This document shows, piece after piece, positions 38,590-50,006 of a stretch of DNA of 64,000 bases. This DNA comes from Corynebacterium caspium DSM 44850 (GTDB lineage: Bacteria > Actinomycetota > Actinomycetes > Mycobacteriales > Mycobacteriaceae). Position 1 is the stretch's first letter. Every line of letters starts with the position of its first letter. The stretch spans positions 1,550,001 through 1,614,000 of the forward strand of contig NZ_CP047118.1 of assembly GCF_030440555.1 (NCBI RefSeq), written 5' to 3'. Under the pieces are notes generated by a model. It was given only the letters and a program-made list of their open reading frames with translations. It was not told where the DNA came from and did no database searches. Made by a program: the position numbers and the translations under genes.

Positions 38590-39279
38590 TTAGTTGGTGA
38601 AGCCGCGATAAACGATCCACACAAAGCCAGCTACTACCAAGGCACCCGCAGCCTTCGAAAGCGGATTTCCAAAATTCATCATGGTATTAGCTTCGCGATG
38701 ATCAGCCATAGTTACCCGTGGATCTGTGGGGTCATAGTAGAAAACTCCCCATTTCAGCTTTTCTGGATCATAGGATTTCGGAGGATATTTTTGATCTACT
38801 TCAATACGAATAGCCCCACGTACCCGCAGATGCAGCAGAAATAGACCCAAAAAGATAAGCAGCCACGCAGCTCCGGCCCCCGAACCAAAGCCTAAGAACA
38901 TAGTTGAATAGATCAAGGTTTCATACCACAGCACCAAAACGATGGCGATGATGCCATACATGCCAGCCAGGCCATCGTGGAGCATAGCGCGACGCTCTAA
39001 TTCGCGACGTCTTAAAGGCGGCTTGATGCGCGTGTCATTTTCATATTGCTGACCCAGGATCAGCAAAGCCGCCACCATCATCAGGAAAATGGTTCCCGGC
39101 ACAAAAAACGTGGCCAGGAAGATGGATACATTATTAACCTCAACGGTATCCACAAATACATCAAAAGGGTTATAAATAGCAGCCTTGAGCTTCCAGGCGA
39201 CCGCCCACGCCAGCACAATAAGGATTAAGGCAACAATATATAGCGGCCAGGGTCGAATTTTGCGCAAAAGAGTGGGCAT
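38590..39279 (-). CDS. Membrane protein with C-terminal DUF5808-like motif
   Basis: A protein of about 229 residues with five hydrophobic segments: the first near residue 13, others near 55, 110, 140 and the C-terminus. A conserved-looking cytoplasmic motif, KLKWGVFYYDPTDPRVTMA then NTMMNFGNPLS, near residues 175-210 matches the WxxFYYxPxDPR pattern of DUF5808. No biochemical function is known for that domain. The ATG at 39279 is chosen because the first helix follows closely, but a GTG at 39345 would add 22 residues. It is transcribed divergently from the PTS genes. Confidence 0.65.
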   Translation of the reverse strand: MPTLLRKIRPWPLYIVALILIVLAWAVAWKLKAAIYNPFDVFVDTVEVNNVSIFLATFFVPGTIFLMMVAALLILGQQYENDTRIKPPLRRRELERRAMLHDGLAGMYGIIAIVLVLWYETLIYSTMFLGFGSGAGAAWLLIFLGLFLLHLRVRGAIRIEVDQKYPPKSYDPEKLKWGVFYYDPTDPRVTMADHREANTMMNFGNPLSKAAGALVVAGFVWIVYRGFTN

Positions 39280-39466
39280 AATTGGCCATCTTACCTTATT
39301 GAATCTAGTACTAATGGCCAGTGCTGCCTCCACCAGTTTTGGCACACTTGGACCTTATTTAAGGATTCATTTAGGATCGCGGCCCCACGCCAGCTCCGCG
39401 CACCTACTTAGGCAATCCTAGCTGGGCAGTACCCCTGGCGAAGCTACCACCATTACGATATGGCTT

Positions 39467-40294
39467 ATGTCAAAAATACTATCGCTGCTAAATAGTTCAG
39501 CAATAAGCCTCGATGCAGCAGCATCGGACTGGCAAGAAGCTGTACGGACCAGTGGCGCTCTTCTGGAGCAAACTGGCGCCATCGATGCAGCTTATACCGA
39601 ATCAATGATCACTAATGTGGTGGAAAATGGGCCTTATATTGTAATCTCGCCTGGTTTTGCCTTCGCCCATGCGCGTCCCAGTGCGGCGGTGCATCGCACG
39701 GCTATGTCTTGGGTGCGGCTTAAAGAACCAGTGGAATTTGGAAATCCCAAAAATGACCCCGTGACCTTGGTTGTCGCCTTGGCCGCTACAGATAATTCCA
39801 CCCACCTGGCTGCCATGAAGGATTTGGCCAAATTAGTAGGAAAGAAAGCGGTGCGCGCTCGTCTGGACGCCGCCAAAACTCCTGCTGAATTACTCGAAAT
39901 CATCGCCGAAGTTGGTGCTGGTGGTGCCGGTGCGGCTGCTGCTGCGGCGGCAACTCCCACCCCGGCGACTGCCATGGAAACCTTACAACAGTCCACTGCC
40001 CCGGCATCGAAAGCCAAGATCCTCACCGTTTGTGGCAATGGACTGGGCACTTCGTTGTTTTTAAAGAATACTTTAGAAGAGGTTTTGGAGGTCTGGGGGT
40101 GGAATCCGTACCTCAATGTGGAGGCTACGGACACGATTTCTGCTCGCGGTAAAGCCAAAGAAGCCGATGCGATTTTGACCTCCGGGGAGATCGCGAAAAC
40201 GCTTGGCGATGTAGGCGTTCCGGTTTATGTAATCGAAGACTTCACCAACACCCAGCTCCTCGACGCCACCATGCGCGAGATCTACGACGTCTAA
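39467..40294 (+). CDS. PTS ascorbate-type IIA-IIB fusion protein
   Basis: The protein carries phosphate from HPr to the sugar. Residues 1-150 are a fructose/mannitol-like IIA domain with the phosphorylated histidine H68 in FAFAHARPS. An Ala/Gly/Pro linker (150-182) joins it to a IIB domain of ascorbate (Ula/Sga) type, with C189 in TVCGNGLGTSLF. In E. coli these are separate proteins, UlaC and UlaB. It lies 14 bases before the IIC gene. No regulator or ascorbate-catabolic gene (ulaD, ulaE, ulaF, ulaG) is in the window, so the substrate is uncertain. Confidence 0.88.
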   Translation: MSKILSLLNSSAISLDAAASDWQEAVRTSGALLEQTGAIDAAYTESMITNVVENGPYIVISPGFAFAHARPSAAVHRTAMSWVRLKEPVEFGNPKNDPVTLVVALAATDNSTHLAAMKDLAKLVGKKAVRARLDAAKTPAELLEIIAEVGAGGAGAAAAAAATPTPATAMETLQQSTAPASKAKILTVCGNGLGTSLFLKNTLEEVLEVWGWNPYLNVEATDTISARGKAKEADAILTSGEIAKTLGDVGVPVYVIEDFTNTQLLDATMREIYDV

Positions 40295-40308
40295 GGAAGT
40301 AGAAACCG

Positions 40309-41910
40309 ATGAACTTTATACTCAGTATCGCGCAATTTTTGGTAAATGAAGTGCTGGCAGTCCCAGCCTTCCTAATTGGCCTCATCACCGCAGTAGGCCT
40401 AATCGCTTTGCGACGCACCACCGGCCAAATCGTCGGCGGCGCCATCAAAACCACCCTGGGCTTCCTACTCATTGGCGCCGGCGCCTCCCTAGTTAGTGCC
40501 TCCCTAGAACCTTTGGGCGTCATCATTCAAGGGGCCACTGGAGCACATGGTGTGGTTCCAACTAATGAAGCAATTGCTGGCATCGCCCAAGAACACTATG
40601 GCGCACAAGTAGCGTGGCTTATGATTCTAGGCTTTATCGTCAGCCTGGTTCTGGCCCGCGTCACCCCCTTGCGCTACGTATTCCTTACCGGCCACCACGT
40701 CCTTTTCATGGCCACCATGATCACCATAATTATGGTTACTTCCGGCTATAACGGCTGGGTAGTGGTGATTTTGGGCGCTATTTTGCTCGGCATTCTAATG
40801 GTTTCACTTCCAGCAATCGCACATCCGTGGACCCGACGAATCACCGGCGATGATTCCCTGGCCATGGGACACTTTGGCACTGCAGGCTATGTTGCAGCAG
40901 GTGCCGTCGGCAAGCTAGTTGGCGGTAAAGGCAAGCGTATGAGTGCTTCCACCGAAGAACTCAAATTGCCAGAAGGATTGCGCTTCCTTCGCGACTCCAT
41001 GGTGGCCACCGCCCTTTCCATGGCACTTATGTATGTAGTACTAGCCTTGCTATTTGTACAACGTGCCGGTCAAGAAGAAGCTTTCACCGCTTTCCCCAAT
41101 GGTGCGAGCAGCCTGGGCAACTACATCATGCAGTCAATCACCCAAGGTTTACAGTTCGGTGTGGCCGTTGCGGTAATCCTCTTCGGGGTGCGCACCATCT
41201 TGGGCGAACTCGTCCCCGCTTTCCAAGGAATCGCCGCCAAGGTAGTACCCGGTGCAATTCCAGCCCTGGACTGCCCTATCGTTTTCCCCTTCGCCCAAAA
41301 CGCAGTGCTAGTTGGCTTTATTAGCTCCTTTGTAGGTGGCCTACTTGGCTTGGCGATGCTTTCCGTATGGCTACACCCAGCATTTGGAGTAGCCCTAATT
41401 TTGCCCGGCCTCGTCCCCCACTTCTTCACTGGCGGTGCTGCTGGAGTTTATGGCAATGCCACTGGCGGGCGACGCGGCGCTATTTTCGGCGGCCTGGCCA
41501 ACGGCTTAATCATCACTTTGCTCCCCGCCTTCCTCATTATGGTGCTAGGGGAATTCAGTGCTGAAAACACCACCTTTGGCGATGCCGACTTTGGCTGGTT
41601 TGGCCTGCTCACCGGCTATGCTTCCCGTATTGGTGGCACCGGTGGACTAGTAGTCCTAGCTTTGATTGGACTGGCCATCTTAGGAGTCGCTTTGCTAGTA
41701 CAAAAGCGCTTGGTAGATACCCCTTGGGATCCCACTCCACACCGTCCAGCTCCACAAGGAGCCGGTGGTGCTACGAGTAGCGGTGCTAGTGGTACTAGTG
41801 GTGCTGCTGAGACCACTGCTTCAGGACAGCGCAAATACCCCAAAGTTGCACCTCCGGTAGGTGCTCCTACCCCGCCGCCAGCAGCTGTTGCGGCAAAAAC
41901 TGAGGCTTAA
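40309..41910 (+). CDS. ulaA: PTS ascorbate-type transporter subunit IIC
   Basis: The IIC subunit is the membrane channel of the system. The 533-residue protein has about 11 hydrophobic segments and family stretches GATGAHGVVPTNEAIAGIAQ, GHHVLFMATM, PAIAHPWTRRITGDDSLAMGH (split at residues 166-186) and GLVPHFFTGGAAGVYGNATGGRRGA. The last ~60 residues are a Gly/Ser/Thr/Pro low-complexity cytoplasmic tail not seen in the E. coli protein. Ribosome site AAGGAAG precedes the ATG. A strong terminator follows, shared with rpoC. Confidence 0.88.
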   Translation: MNFILSIAQFLVNEVLAVPAFLIGLITAVGLIALRRTTGQIVGGAIKTTLGFLLIGAGASLVSASLEPLGVIIQGATGAHGVVPTNEAIAGIAQEHYGAQVAWLMILGFIVSLVLARVTPLRYVFLTGHHVLFMATMITIIMVTSGYNGWVVVILGAILLGILMVSLPAIAHPWTRRITGDDSLAMGHFGTAGYVAAGAVGKLVGGKGKRMSASTEELKLPEGLRFLRDSMVATALSMALMYVVLALLFVQRAGQEEAFTAFPNGASSLGNYIMQSITQGLQFGVAVAVILFGVRTILGELVPAFQGIAAKVVPGAIPALDCPIVFPFAQNAVLVGFISSFVGGLLGLAMLSVWLHPAFGVALILPGLVPHFFTGGAAGVYGNATGGRRGAIFGGLANGLIITLLPAFLIMVLGEFSAENTTFGDADFGWFGLLTGYASRIGGTGGLVVLALIGLAILGVALLVQKRLVDTPWDPTPHRPAPQGAGGATSSGASGTSGAAETTASGQRKYPKVAPPVGAPTPPPAAVAAKTEA

Positions 41911-41948
41911 AGCGCTATTAGGGCGCGTGGGTGGGTGTGCTCGCCGGG

Positions 41949-42004
41949 CACACCCCGCCGCACCGTGCACAGCACGCCACACCCCGCGCCCCCACACACC
42001 CCGC
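41949..42004. repeat. Three copies of a 10-mer between convergent ulaA and rpoC
   Basis: CACACCCCGC occurs exactly at 41949, 41978 and 41995 in a C-rich spacer after the ulaA stop. The flanking genes are much less GC-rich here. Confidence 0.55.
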
Positions 42005-42012
42005 GAAGCACA

Positions 42013-42055
42013 AAGCCCCGCTTCCCAGTAGTTTTAGTAACTGGGAGGCGGGGCT
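42013..42055. terminator. Terminator shared by ulaA and rpoC
   Basis: AAGCCCCGCTTCCCAGT pairs with ACTGGGAGGCGGGGCTT with one mismatch around a TTTAG-type loop. The long stable stem lies between facing genes and can act on both strands. Confidence 0.88.
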
Positions 42056-42092
42056 TCGTCTTAAAGCTGGGTACTCCTACAGGGCAATTTGC

Positions 42093-45000
42093 CTAGAAGG
42101 AACCGAGCTCATCTAGGGGGACAGAGGCTCCGGTGAATTCACCGAAAACATCATCACCATAGATGGAATCGCCGTAAGTGGGGATTGAGTAAGCCGCATT
42201 GCGGGCTGCCTCAGTCGGGTTCACAGCAATATTGCGGTAACGGGAAATGCCGGTACCAGCTGGGATTAGCTTACCGATGATCACGTTTTCCTTGAGGCCA
42301 ATGAGCTTATCGGAGCGCTTATTAATAGCGGCATCGGTAAGTACTCGAGTGGTCTCCTGGAAGGAGGCTGCTGACAACCAAGATTCGGTTGCCAAGGAGG
42401 CCTTGGTAATACCCATGATCTCGCTGCGCAGTTCGGCAGGTTCGCCGCCGGCTGCCAGGGCCTCAGCATTAGCTGCCTTGGCTTCGGAGAGATCCACCAA
42501 GGTGCCCGGGAGCATTTCGGTGGAACCAGCAGAGATAACGGTTCCGCGACGCAACATCTGACGAATAATGATCTCAATATGCTTATCGTGGATAGCCACA
42601 CCCTGGGTGCGGTACACGGCTTGCACTTCGTCAATGAGGTGCTGTTCTACACCACGACGGCCCAAAATTTCGAGCACATCGTGAGGATCAGCCGGACCAC
42701 GCAGCAGGCGTTCGCCCACATCTACGTGATCGCCATCGCGCAGAGCGCGTTCAATCATGGCAGCTGGGTTGGATTCCATCGGACGGCGCACATGGGCTAG
42801 ACCTTGGCGCTTAGATAGTTTCTCATAGACGACTTCATCTGAACCATCATCAGGGGTGATGGTCAAGGTATAGAAGTTGCCTTCATCTTCTAGACGGATG
42901 GTACCGGCAACAGAGGCAATCGGGGCACGGTTCTTAGGAACGCGAGCTTCGAATAGTTCCTGTACACGGGGTAGACCGCCGGTGATGTCGCCACCAACAC
43001 CACCCTGGTGGAAGGTACGCATTGTTAGCTGCGTACCGGGCTCACCAATAGATTGAGCAGCCACAATACCAACAGCTTCGCCGATATCAACCTGGTGGCC
43101 AGAAGCCATGGACTTGCCATAGCACTTGGCACACACGCCGGTAGGCGTCTGGCAGGTCATTACGGAACGAACCTTGATTTGAGCAATACCAGCAGCTACG
43201 AGCTTATCGATAGCTACATCGGTCAAGTCAGCGCCGGCTTCGAGCACCACATTGCCCTCAGAATCCTTGATATCAGCTGCAAGAACGCGGCCAAGTACTG
43301 AGGTTTCGATGAGATCATGTGCACGGTAGCTGGCGATATTGCCATCGGCGCCAAGAACTGGAATAGCAACCGGGACGCGCACGCCCTGGCGGGTATTACA
43401 GTCTTCTTCACGCACGATAACATCTTGCGCGACATCTACTAGACGACGCGTCAAGTAACCGGAGTCTGCAGTACGCAGCGCGGTATCGGCAAGGCCCTTA
43501 CGGGAACCGTGGGAGTTGTTGAAGTACTCCATAACCGTTAGACCTTCACGGAAGGAGGTCTTAATCGGGCGGGTGATGTAGTCACCCTTAGAGTTCACAA
43601 CCATGCCCTTCATACCGGCCAAGGTCCAGATCTGACGCATGTTACCGGCAGCACCGGACTTAACGATCATCGGAATTGGGTTGTCATCGGGATAAAGTTT
43701 CTCGACGGCTTCACCCACTTCTTCAGTGGCGTCACGCCATAGTTCTACTAGGCGGTCATAGCGTTCGCGCTCAGTTAATGCACCTTGAGCCCAATATTTG
43801 CGCTCAATTTGGCGGGCATCTTCTTCGTAGCGTTCCAGAATTTCATTCTTATTCGGAAGCACCAAAACATCCGACATGGAAATGGTTACACCAGAGCGAG
43901 TTGACCAGTAGAAACCGGCATCCTTCATCTTGTCCATGGTTTGTGCCACGGTGATCATCGGATACTTGGCAGCTAATTCATTGGTGACATCACCCAGCAT
44001 GATGGTGTCAGTGCCACCGCCCTTACGGACCATGACCCCTTCAAGATAAGGGAAGTCCCAAGGCAGCAATTCATTGAAGATAATGCGGCCCAGGGTGGTG
44101 CTAGCTAGCCATTCCTGGCCGCGCTCCCAACCATCTGGGAATTGCTCAGCTTCAATATCTGCCGGGGGACGCAAGTGACCAATGCGTACCTTGATTGGAG
44201 CTTGCAAGCCCAAAACACCGCGGTCATAAGCCATAATGGCCTCAGCCATGGAGGTATAAACACCAGTTGCAGGGTGTTCATCTGTAGCTGGGGTATAACG
44301 CCCAGCACCACCGATTTCATCGGGGCCCTTATCCATGGTCAGGAAGTACAGGCCAGTAACCATGTCCAGACGCGGCATCGCCAAAGGCTTACCGGAGGCC
44401 GGGGACAAAATATTATTGGAGGCCAGCATCAAGATGCGGGCTTCTGCCTGTGCTTCTGCAGAAAGCGGCAAGTGCACAGCCATCTGGTCACCGTCGAAGT
44501 CAGCGTTAAAAGCTTCGCAGACTAGGGGGTGCAGCTGGATGGCTTTACCTTCGACAAGCTTTGGCTCGAAAGCCTGGATACCCAAACGGTGCAGCGTAGG
44601 AGCACGGTTTAGCATCACGGGATGCTCATCGATGGCCTCTTCAAGCACGTCCCAAACCTCGGGACGCTGGCGTTCCACCATGCGCTTCGCAGAGCGAATA
44701 TTTTGCGCATAATCATGATCTACCAGGCGTTTCATTACGAAAGGCTTGAATAGTTCCAAGGCCATTAGCTTGGGCAAACCACATTCGTGGAGCTTGAGCT
44801 GTGGACCAACGATAATTACCGAACGACCGGAATAATCCACGCGCTTACCCAAAAGGTTCTGCCGGAAACGGCCAGCTTTACCCTTGAGCAAGTCAGATAG
44901 AGACTTCAGCGGACGGTTGCCCGGACCAGAGACCGGACGGCCGCGACGACCGTTATCAAAGAGGGCGTCTACAGATTCCTGTAGCATCCGCTTTTCGTTA

Positions 45001-46103
45001 TTAACGATGATTTCTGGCGCAGAAAGCTCAATCATGCGCTTCAAACGGTTATTACGGTTGATCACTCGACGATATAGATCGTTGAGGTCTGAGGTAGCGA
45101 AACGGCCACCGTCAAGCTGTACCATCGGGCGCAATTCTGGCGGAATTACCGGAATAGCGTCAAGCACCATTCCAGCAGGATCGTTACCAGAGCGTTGGAA
45201 GGCAGCTACAACTTTGAGGCGCTTCAAAGCACGGGCTTTACGCTGGCCCTTGCCGTTATTGATGATATCGCGCAGGATTTCAGCCTCGGCGTCGAGGTCA
45301 AAATTACGGATAAGAGTCTGAATTGCTTCTGCACCCATACCGCCGGTGAAATAATCTTCATAGCGGTCAACTAGTTCATCGTAGATGGTCTCATCGATGA
45401 TCATTTGTTTCGGGGTGAGCTTGAGGAAGGTCTGCCAGATCTCATCAAGACGAGATACTTCGCGCTCGGCACGTTCGCGGATGTGCTGCATTTCTTTCTC
45501 AGCAGCATTTTGTACCTTGCGACGGGCGTCGGCCTTGGCCCCAGCTGCTTCGAGCTCAGCTAGGTCTTCTTCAAGCTTGGCGGCGCGTTCAGCGATTTCT
45601 ACTTCAGCGTCTTGCTGTACTTCGCGTTTTTCCAGCAGCATCTCCGCCTCAAGGGTGGATTGATCATCGTGGCGAGCTTCCTCATCCACGCTGGTAATGA
45701 TGTTGGCGGCGAAATAAATAATGCGCTCAAGGTCTTTGGGTGCTAGGTCAAGCAAATAACCTAAGCGGGAAGGCACACCTTTGAAATACCAAATATGGGT
45801 GACTGGAGCGGCGAGCTCAATATGACCCATGCGTTCACGACGCACCTTTGACTTGGTTACTTCTACCCCGCAGCGTTCACAAATAATGCCCTTATAGCGG
45901 ACACGCTTGTATTTACCGCAGGCGCACTCCCAGTCGCGGGTAGGGCCGAAAATACGCTCGTCGAAGAGGCCGTCCTTCTCTGGCTTGAGGGTACGGTAAT
46001 TAATGGTCTCCGGCTTTTTGACTTCGCCTTTGGACCAGCGGCGGATATCTTCAGCAGTGGCTAAGCCAATGCGAAGTTCGTCGAAGAGGTTTACGTCAAA
46101 CAC
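42093..46103 (-). CDS. rpoC: DNA-directed RNA polymerase subunit beta'
   Basis: The 1336-residue subunit holds the catalytic magnesium loop [12 protein letters not shown] near residue 535. The N-terminal zinc site (C60, C62, C75, C78) is present, as is the second zinc site (CNTRQGV and [13 protein letters not shown]). [25 protein letters not shown] in the C-terminal part, read in two halves around residues 1020-1045, is the conserved bridge region. Length matches actinobacterial beta'. It lies 139 bases after rpoB, with a hairpin in between. Confidence 0.98.
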   Translation of the reverse strand: MFDVNLFDELRIGLATAEDIRRWSKGEVKKPETINYRTLKPEKDGLFDERIFGPTRDWECACGKYKRVRYKGIICERCGVEVTKSKVRRERMGHIELAAPVTHIWYFKGVPSRLGYLLDLAPKDLERIIYFAANIITSVDEEARHDDQSTLEAEMLLEKREVQQDAEVEIAERAAKLEEDLAELEAAGAKADARRKVQNAAEKEMQHIRERAEREVSRLDEIWQTFLKLTPKQMIIDETIYDELVDRYEDYFTGGMGAEAIQTLIRNFDLDAEAEILRDIINNGKGQRKARALKRLKVVAAFQRSGNDPAGMVLDAIPVIPPELRPMVQLDGGRFATSDLNDLYRRVINRNNRLKRMIELSAPEIIVNNEKRMLQESVDALFDNGRRGRPVSGPGNRPLKSLSDLLKGKAGRFRQNLLGKRVDYSGRSVIIVGPQLKLHECGLPKLMALELFKPFVMKRLVDHDYAQNIRSAKRMVERQRPEVWDVLEEAIDEHPVMLNRAPTLHRLGIQAFEPKLVEGKAIQLHPLVCEAFNADFDGDQMAVHLPLSAEAQAEARILMLASNNILSPASGKPLAMPRLDMVTGLYFLTMDKGPDEIGGAGRYTPATDEHPATGVYTSMAEAIMAYDRGVLGLQAPIKVRIGHLRPPADIEAEQFPDGWERGQEWLASTTLGRIIFNELLPWDFPYLEGVMVRKGGGTDTIMLGDVTNELAAKYPMITVAQTMDKMKDAGFYWSTRSGVTISMSDVLVLPNKNEILERYEEDARQIERKYWAQGALTERERYDRLVELWRDATEEVGEAVEKLYPDDNPIPMIVKSGAAGNMRQIWTLAGMKGMVVNSKGDYITRPIKTSFREGLTVMEYFNNSHGSRKGLADTALRTADSGYLTRRLVDVAQDVIVREEDCNTRQGVRVPVAIPVLGADGNIASYRAHDLIETSVLGRVLAADIKDSEGNVVLEAGADLTDVAIDKLVAAGIAQIKVRSVMTCQTPTGVCAKCYGKSMASGHQVDIGEAVGIVAAQSIGEPGTQLTMRTFHQGGVGGDITGGLPRVQELFEARVPKNRAPIASVAGTIRLEDEGNFYTLTITPDDGSDEVVYEKLSKRQGLAHVRRPMESNPAAMIERALRDGDHVDVGERLLRGPADPHDVLEILGRRGVEQHLIDEVQAVYRTQGVAIHDKHIEIIIRQMLRRGTVISAGSTEMLPGTLVDLSEAKAANAEALAAGGEPAELRSEIMGITKASLATESWLSAASFQETTRVLTDAAINKRSDKLIGLKENVIIGKLIPAGTGISRYRNIAVNPTEAARNAAYSIPTYGDSIYGDDVFGEFTGASVPLDELGSF

Positions 46104-46192
46104 GTAACTCCCTTTCCCCTCCTGTTACTGGAGAGATTGTATGGCGGTTGATACTTGAATCTCGGGATCTCTAAAACGGATCCCCCGCCCCA

Positions 46193-46227
46193 GATAAGCT
46201 GGCTGGCTCCATACCAGCTGGCTTATC
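46193..46227 (-). other. Hairpin between rpoB and rpoC
   Basis: GATAAGC/GCTTATC and CTGG/CCAG nest in a 139-base intercistronic gap. No T-run follows on the minus strand. It may be a processing or stabilising element within a single rpoB-rpoC message. Confidence 0.4.
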
Positions 46228-46242
46228 CAGGTGCCGTGATCG

Positions 46243-49200
46243 CTATGCGATATCTGCGTCGGAACGCTCGTCGCGGGATAGGTTAATACCCATCGAGGAG
46301 CCTTCTAGATCGTCATCCTCAGATCCAGATAGTTCAATCGGGGTGCCATCGGCAGAGAGGACCTCTACGTTCAAGCACAGCGACTGTAGTTCCTTGAGGA
46401 GAACCTTGAAAGATTCCGGGATGCCTGGGTCAGGAATATTCTCACCCTTAACAATCGCCTCATAAACCTTTACGCGGCCAGTGACATCGTCAGATTTAAT
46501 GGTGAGCAGTTCCTGCAGGGTGTAGGCAGCGCCATAGGCCTGCATGGCCCAAACTTCCATTTCGCCGAAACGCTGTCCACCGAACTGTGCCTTACCACCT
46601 AGCGGCTGCTGGGTAATCATGGAGTACGGACCAGTGGAACGAGCGTGAATCTTCTCATCTACCAAGTGGTGCAGCTTCAGCAGGTACATATAGCCAACGG
46701 CTACTGGGTACGGGAAAGGCTCGCCGGAGCGGCCATCTAGCAGCTGAGCTTTACCATTGGAGTCCACCATGACATCGCCATCGCGGTTAGGACGAGAATT
46801 CGACAAGAGGCCAGCAATTTCGGTATTGGAGGCACCGTCGAATACTGGGGTGGCGGTCAAAGAGTTTGGCGGAACATCGTAGAGCTCTTCAGGAAGAGTC
46901 TTCACTAGTTCAGCATTCTTTGGATCAGCGGGATCTACCTGCCAGCCAGCCTTAGCTAGCCAACCGAGGTGAGTTTCTAGCACCTGACCAATATTCATAC
47001 GACGCGGCACACCGTGGGTATTCAAAATGATATCTACGGGGGTGCCATCAGCCATGAAGGGCATATCTTCTGCCGGCAAAATCTTGCCAACAACACCCTT
47101 ATTACCGTGTCGACCAGCTAGTTTATCGCCGTCTTGGATCTTACGTTTCTGGGCCACGTAGACGCGGACCATTTCGTTAACCCCGGCGGCTAGATCATCG
47201 TCATCTTCACGAGAGAAACGATGTACGCCAATTACCTTGCCGGTTTCACCGTGGGGCACCTTCAGAGAGGTATCGCGAACTTCGCGAGCTTTTTCACCGA
47301 AGATAGCGCGCAGCAAGCGCTCTTCTGGGGTTAGTTCGGTTTCACCCTTAGGGGTGACCTTACCAACTAGAATATCGCCAGCACGGACGTCGGCACCGAT
47401 GCGCACGATACCGCGATCATCGAGGTCAGCAAGTACATCTTCGGAAACATTGGGGATTTCGCGGGTGATTTCTTCCGCCCCCAACTTGGTATCGCGGGCA
47501 TCGATTTCATGCTCTTCGATATGAATCGAAGTCAGTACATCTTCTTCAACAATGCGTTGGGAGAGGATGATCGCGTCTTCGTAGTTGTGACCTTCCCATG
47601 GCATGAAGGCCACAAGGAGGTTACGACCCAAAGACATTTCGCCATTATGAGTACCTGGACCATCAGCTAAAGGCTGTCCGGTCTCGACGCGATCGCCAGG
47701 CCCAACTAGTGGAGTCTGGTTATAGCAAGTGCCCTGGTTAGTACGCTCAAATTTACGCAGCAGATAAGTCTGACGGTGTCCGTCATCTTCCATAATGGTG
47801 ATGTAGTCAGCAGAAATATCCTCAACTACGCCACCCTTGGCAGCAATGACGAGGTCGCCGGCATCATAAGCGGCGCGCTGTTCCACACCGGTACCTACAA
47901 GAGGGGCCTCGGCGCGCAAAAGCGGTACGGCCTGACGCTGCATATTTGCGCCCATGAGGGCACGGTTGGCGTCGTCGTGCTCCAAGAAGGGAATCATGGC
48001 AGTAGCCACAGAAACCATCTGACGTGGGGAAACATCTAGATAATCCACACCATTTGGATCGGTGATCTTGATGTCTCCGTCTTTGAGACGCACTTCGATG
48101 CGGTCCTGAGTGATGGAACCATCAGGGTTGGTCTCAGTGAGGGCTTCAGCGATCGCATAACGATCCTCTTCATCCGCAGTGAGGTAATCAACCTGATCGG
48201 TGACTTTGCCACCTACTACCTTGCGGTAAGGGGTTTCAATAAAGCCGAAGGCATTCACGCGGGCATAAGTGGCCAAAGAGCCGATTAGACCAATATTTGG
48301 GCCTTCGGGGGTCTCGATGGGACACATACGTCCGTAGTGCGAAGGGTGCACGTCTCGAACTTCGATACCGGCGCGCTCTCGCGAAAGGCCACCAGGGCCT
48401 AGGGCAGAAAGACGACGCTTATGGGTAAGTCCAGCTAGCGAGTTGTTCTGGTCCATGAACTGCGAAAGCTGCGAAGTTCCAAAGAATTCGCGGATTGCAG
48501 CGGAAACCGGACGCACGTTGATCAAAGAGGTGGGAGTAATAGATTCCGCATCCTGGGTGGTCATACGCTCGCGGACCACGCGCTCCATGCGGGATAAACC
48601 AACTCGAACCTGGTTCTGAATTAGCTCACCGACAGTGCGCAGACGACGATTACCAAAGTGGTCAATATCGTCGGTCTCTACTGGAATCTGTTTGCCGTCT
48701 GGGGAGACCATGGTGCGATCTCCAGCGTGCAAACGAACCAAATACTCCAAGGTAGTGGCGATATCTTCTTCAGTAAGAGTACGCTCGCCGTCGTGGTCTC
48801 CGCCTAGACCTAGCTTGCGGTTTACCTTATAACGACCCACTCGAGCTAAGTCATAACGCTTAGCGCGGAAGAAGGAGTTATCCAGCAAAGATTGGGCTAG
48901 CTCACGGGTGGGCTGCTCACCAGGACGTTGCTTGCGATAGATCTCAAGCAGTGCTTGGTCAGTGTTTTCCACACCGTCATTTTCAAGGGTGGACATCATG
49001 ATTTCTGAGAAACCAAAACGGTCCACGATCTGCTCATGGGACCAGCCCAGAGCCTTTAGAAGAACGGTAACTGGCTGACGACGCTTGCGGTCGATACGCA
49101 CACCAACGGTATCGCGCTTATCGACATCAAACTCGAGCCAGGCACCACGGGAAGGAATTACCTTCACGGAATGCAGCGGGCGCTCAGTAGATTTATCTAA

Positions 49201-49737
49201 AGTTTGGTCAAAGTAGACGCCCGGGGACCGGACGAGCTGCGAGACCACGACACGCTCAGTGCCGTTGACAATAAAGGTGCCCTTTTCGGTCATCATCGGG
49301 AAATCGCCGATGAATACGGTCTGGGACTTAATTTCTTGAGTTTCGTTGTTAATAAACTCGGCGGTGACATAAAGCGGTGCCGAGTAGTTAATATCCTTTT
49401 CTTTAGCCTCTTCAGTTGTAGACTTCACAGGCTCAAAGCGGGGCTCAGAAAGGGAGAGCGACATGTTGCCCGAGTAATCTTGGATGGGCGAAAGCTCCTC
49501 CAGGATTTCCTCAAGACCAGAGATGACGCGAGCCTCCGGACCGCGTTCCTCCTGCTGCCGGGTACGCCATTCTTGGGCACCGACTAGCCACGAAAAGGAA
49601 TCGCGTTGTAGGTCCAGAAGACCTGGGATGTGAATAGGCTCCGAGTACTTCGCAAAGGAGTACCGCTTCGGAGCACCGGGGATTTCAGCCATTGACTTGG
49701 TCTGGCGGGAGACTGCCAAGATGGGTCCTTCCAGCAC
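46243..49737 (-). CDS. rpoB: DNA-directed RNA polymerase subunit beta
   Basis: The GTG at 49737 gives 1164 residues beginning [16 protein letters not shown], as in other corynebacteria, although the frame is open to 49839. The rifampicin region [20 protein letters not shown] then LSALGPGGL (near residue 430) keeps the Asp, His and Ser at the usual resistance positions, so the sequence is of the sensitive type. The C-terminal [22 protein letters not shown] contact region for beta' is complete. It has its own promoter behind the rplJ-rplL and DUF3068 genes. Confidence 0.97.
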   Translation of the reverse strand: MLEGPILAVSRQTKSMAEIPGAPKRYSFAKYSEPIHIPGLLDLQRDSFSWLVGAQEWRTRQQEERGPEARVISGLEEILEELSPIQDYSGNMSLSLSEPRFEPVKSTTEEAKEKDINYSAPLYVTAEFINNETQEIKSQTVFIGDFPMMTEKGTFIVNGTERVVVSQLVRSPGVYFDQTLDKSTERPLHSVKVIPSRGAWLEFDVDKRDTVGVRIDRKRRQPVTVLLKALGWSHEQIVDRFGFSEIMMSTLENDGVENTDQALLEIYRKQRPGEQPTRELAQSLLDNSFFRAKRYDLARVGRYKVNRKLGLGGDHDGERTLTEEDIATTLEYLVRLHAGDRTMVSPDGKQIPVETDDIDHFGNRRLRTVGELIQNQVRVGLSRMERVVRERMTTQDAESITPTSLINVRPVSAAIREFFGTSQLSQFMDQNNSLAGLTHKRRLSALGPGGLSRERAGIEVRDVHPSHYGRMCPIETPEGPNIGLIGSLATYARVNAFGFIETPYRKVVGGKVTDQVDYLTADEEDRYAIAEALTETNPDGSITQDRIEVRLKDGDIKITDPNGVDYLDVSPRQMVSVATAMIPFLEHDDANRALMGANMQRQAVPLLRAEAPLVGTGVEQRAAYDAGDLVIAAKGGVVEDISADYITIMEDDGHRQTYLLRKFERTNQGTCYNQTPLVGPGDRVETGQPLADGPGTHNGEMSLGRNLLVAFMPWEGHNYEDAIILSQRIVEEDVLTSIHIEEHEIDARDTKLGAEEITREIPNVSEDVLADLDDRGIVRIGADVRAGDILVGKVTPKGETELTPEERLLRAIFGEKAREVRDTSLKVPHGETGKVIGVHRFSREDDDDLAAGVNEMVRVYVAQKRKIQDGDKLAGRHGNKGVVGKILPAEDMPFMADGTPVDIILNTHGVPRRMNIGQVLETHLGWLAKAGWQVDPADPKNAELVKTLPEELYDVPPNSLTATPVFDGASNTEIAGLLSNSRPNRDGDVMVDSNGKAQLLDGRSGEPFPYPVAVGYMYLLKLHHLVDEKIHARSTGPYSMITQQPLGGKAQFGGQRFGEMEVWAMQAYGAAYTLQELLTIKSDDVTGRVKVYEAIVKGENIPDPGIPESFKVLLKELQSLCLNVEVLSADGTPIELSGSEDDDLEGSSMGINLSRDERSDADIA

Positions 49738-49916
49738 CTCACGCGGGCGCCTAACCGTGGGCAACGGGTTGACGTATCCGCTGGTAAATTGAGCAATTAA
49801 ACCGCTGTGGAATACCGTCTCTAAGTAGCACAAAATCACCTTGTCAAATCCCTATTTCTAGCGATCTGATCAAGGTTTTTCGTACGCCCAGAAGACGTAT
49901 TCCAGCGCGACGTTAT

Positions 49917-49945
49917 AGCATATAGCAAAGGTGCAGATTAAGCAA
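49917..49945 (-). promoter_or_regulatory. Promoter of rpoB
   Basis: On the minus strand TTGCTT (49940-49945) and TATGCT (49917-49922) are 17 bases apart; an overlapping TATAAC lies next to the -10. The leader to the GTG start is about 170 bases. A further TTGACA box lies near 49839-49844. Confidence 0.6.
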
Positions 49946-50006
49946 GGGCTGCAATCATAACCGGAATTCACCCGCCCCCATAGGGTGATCCTTGCCCGAG
50001 ACTCTA

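Noticed and set aside
37951..49737. Possible resistance mutations in rpsL, rplD, rplV, rpsE, fusA or rpoB
   Set aside because: The residues usually altered in streptomycin, macrolide and rifampicin resistance read as wild type; nothing unusual was seen.
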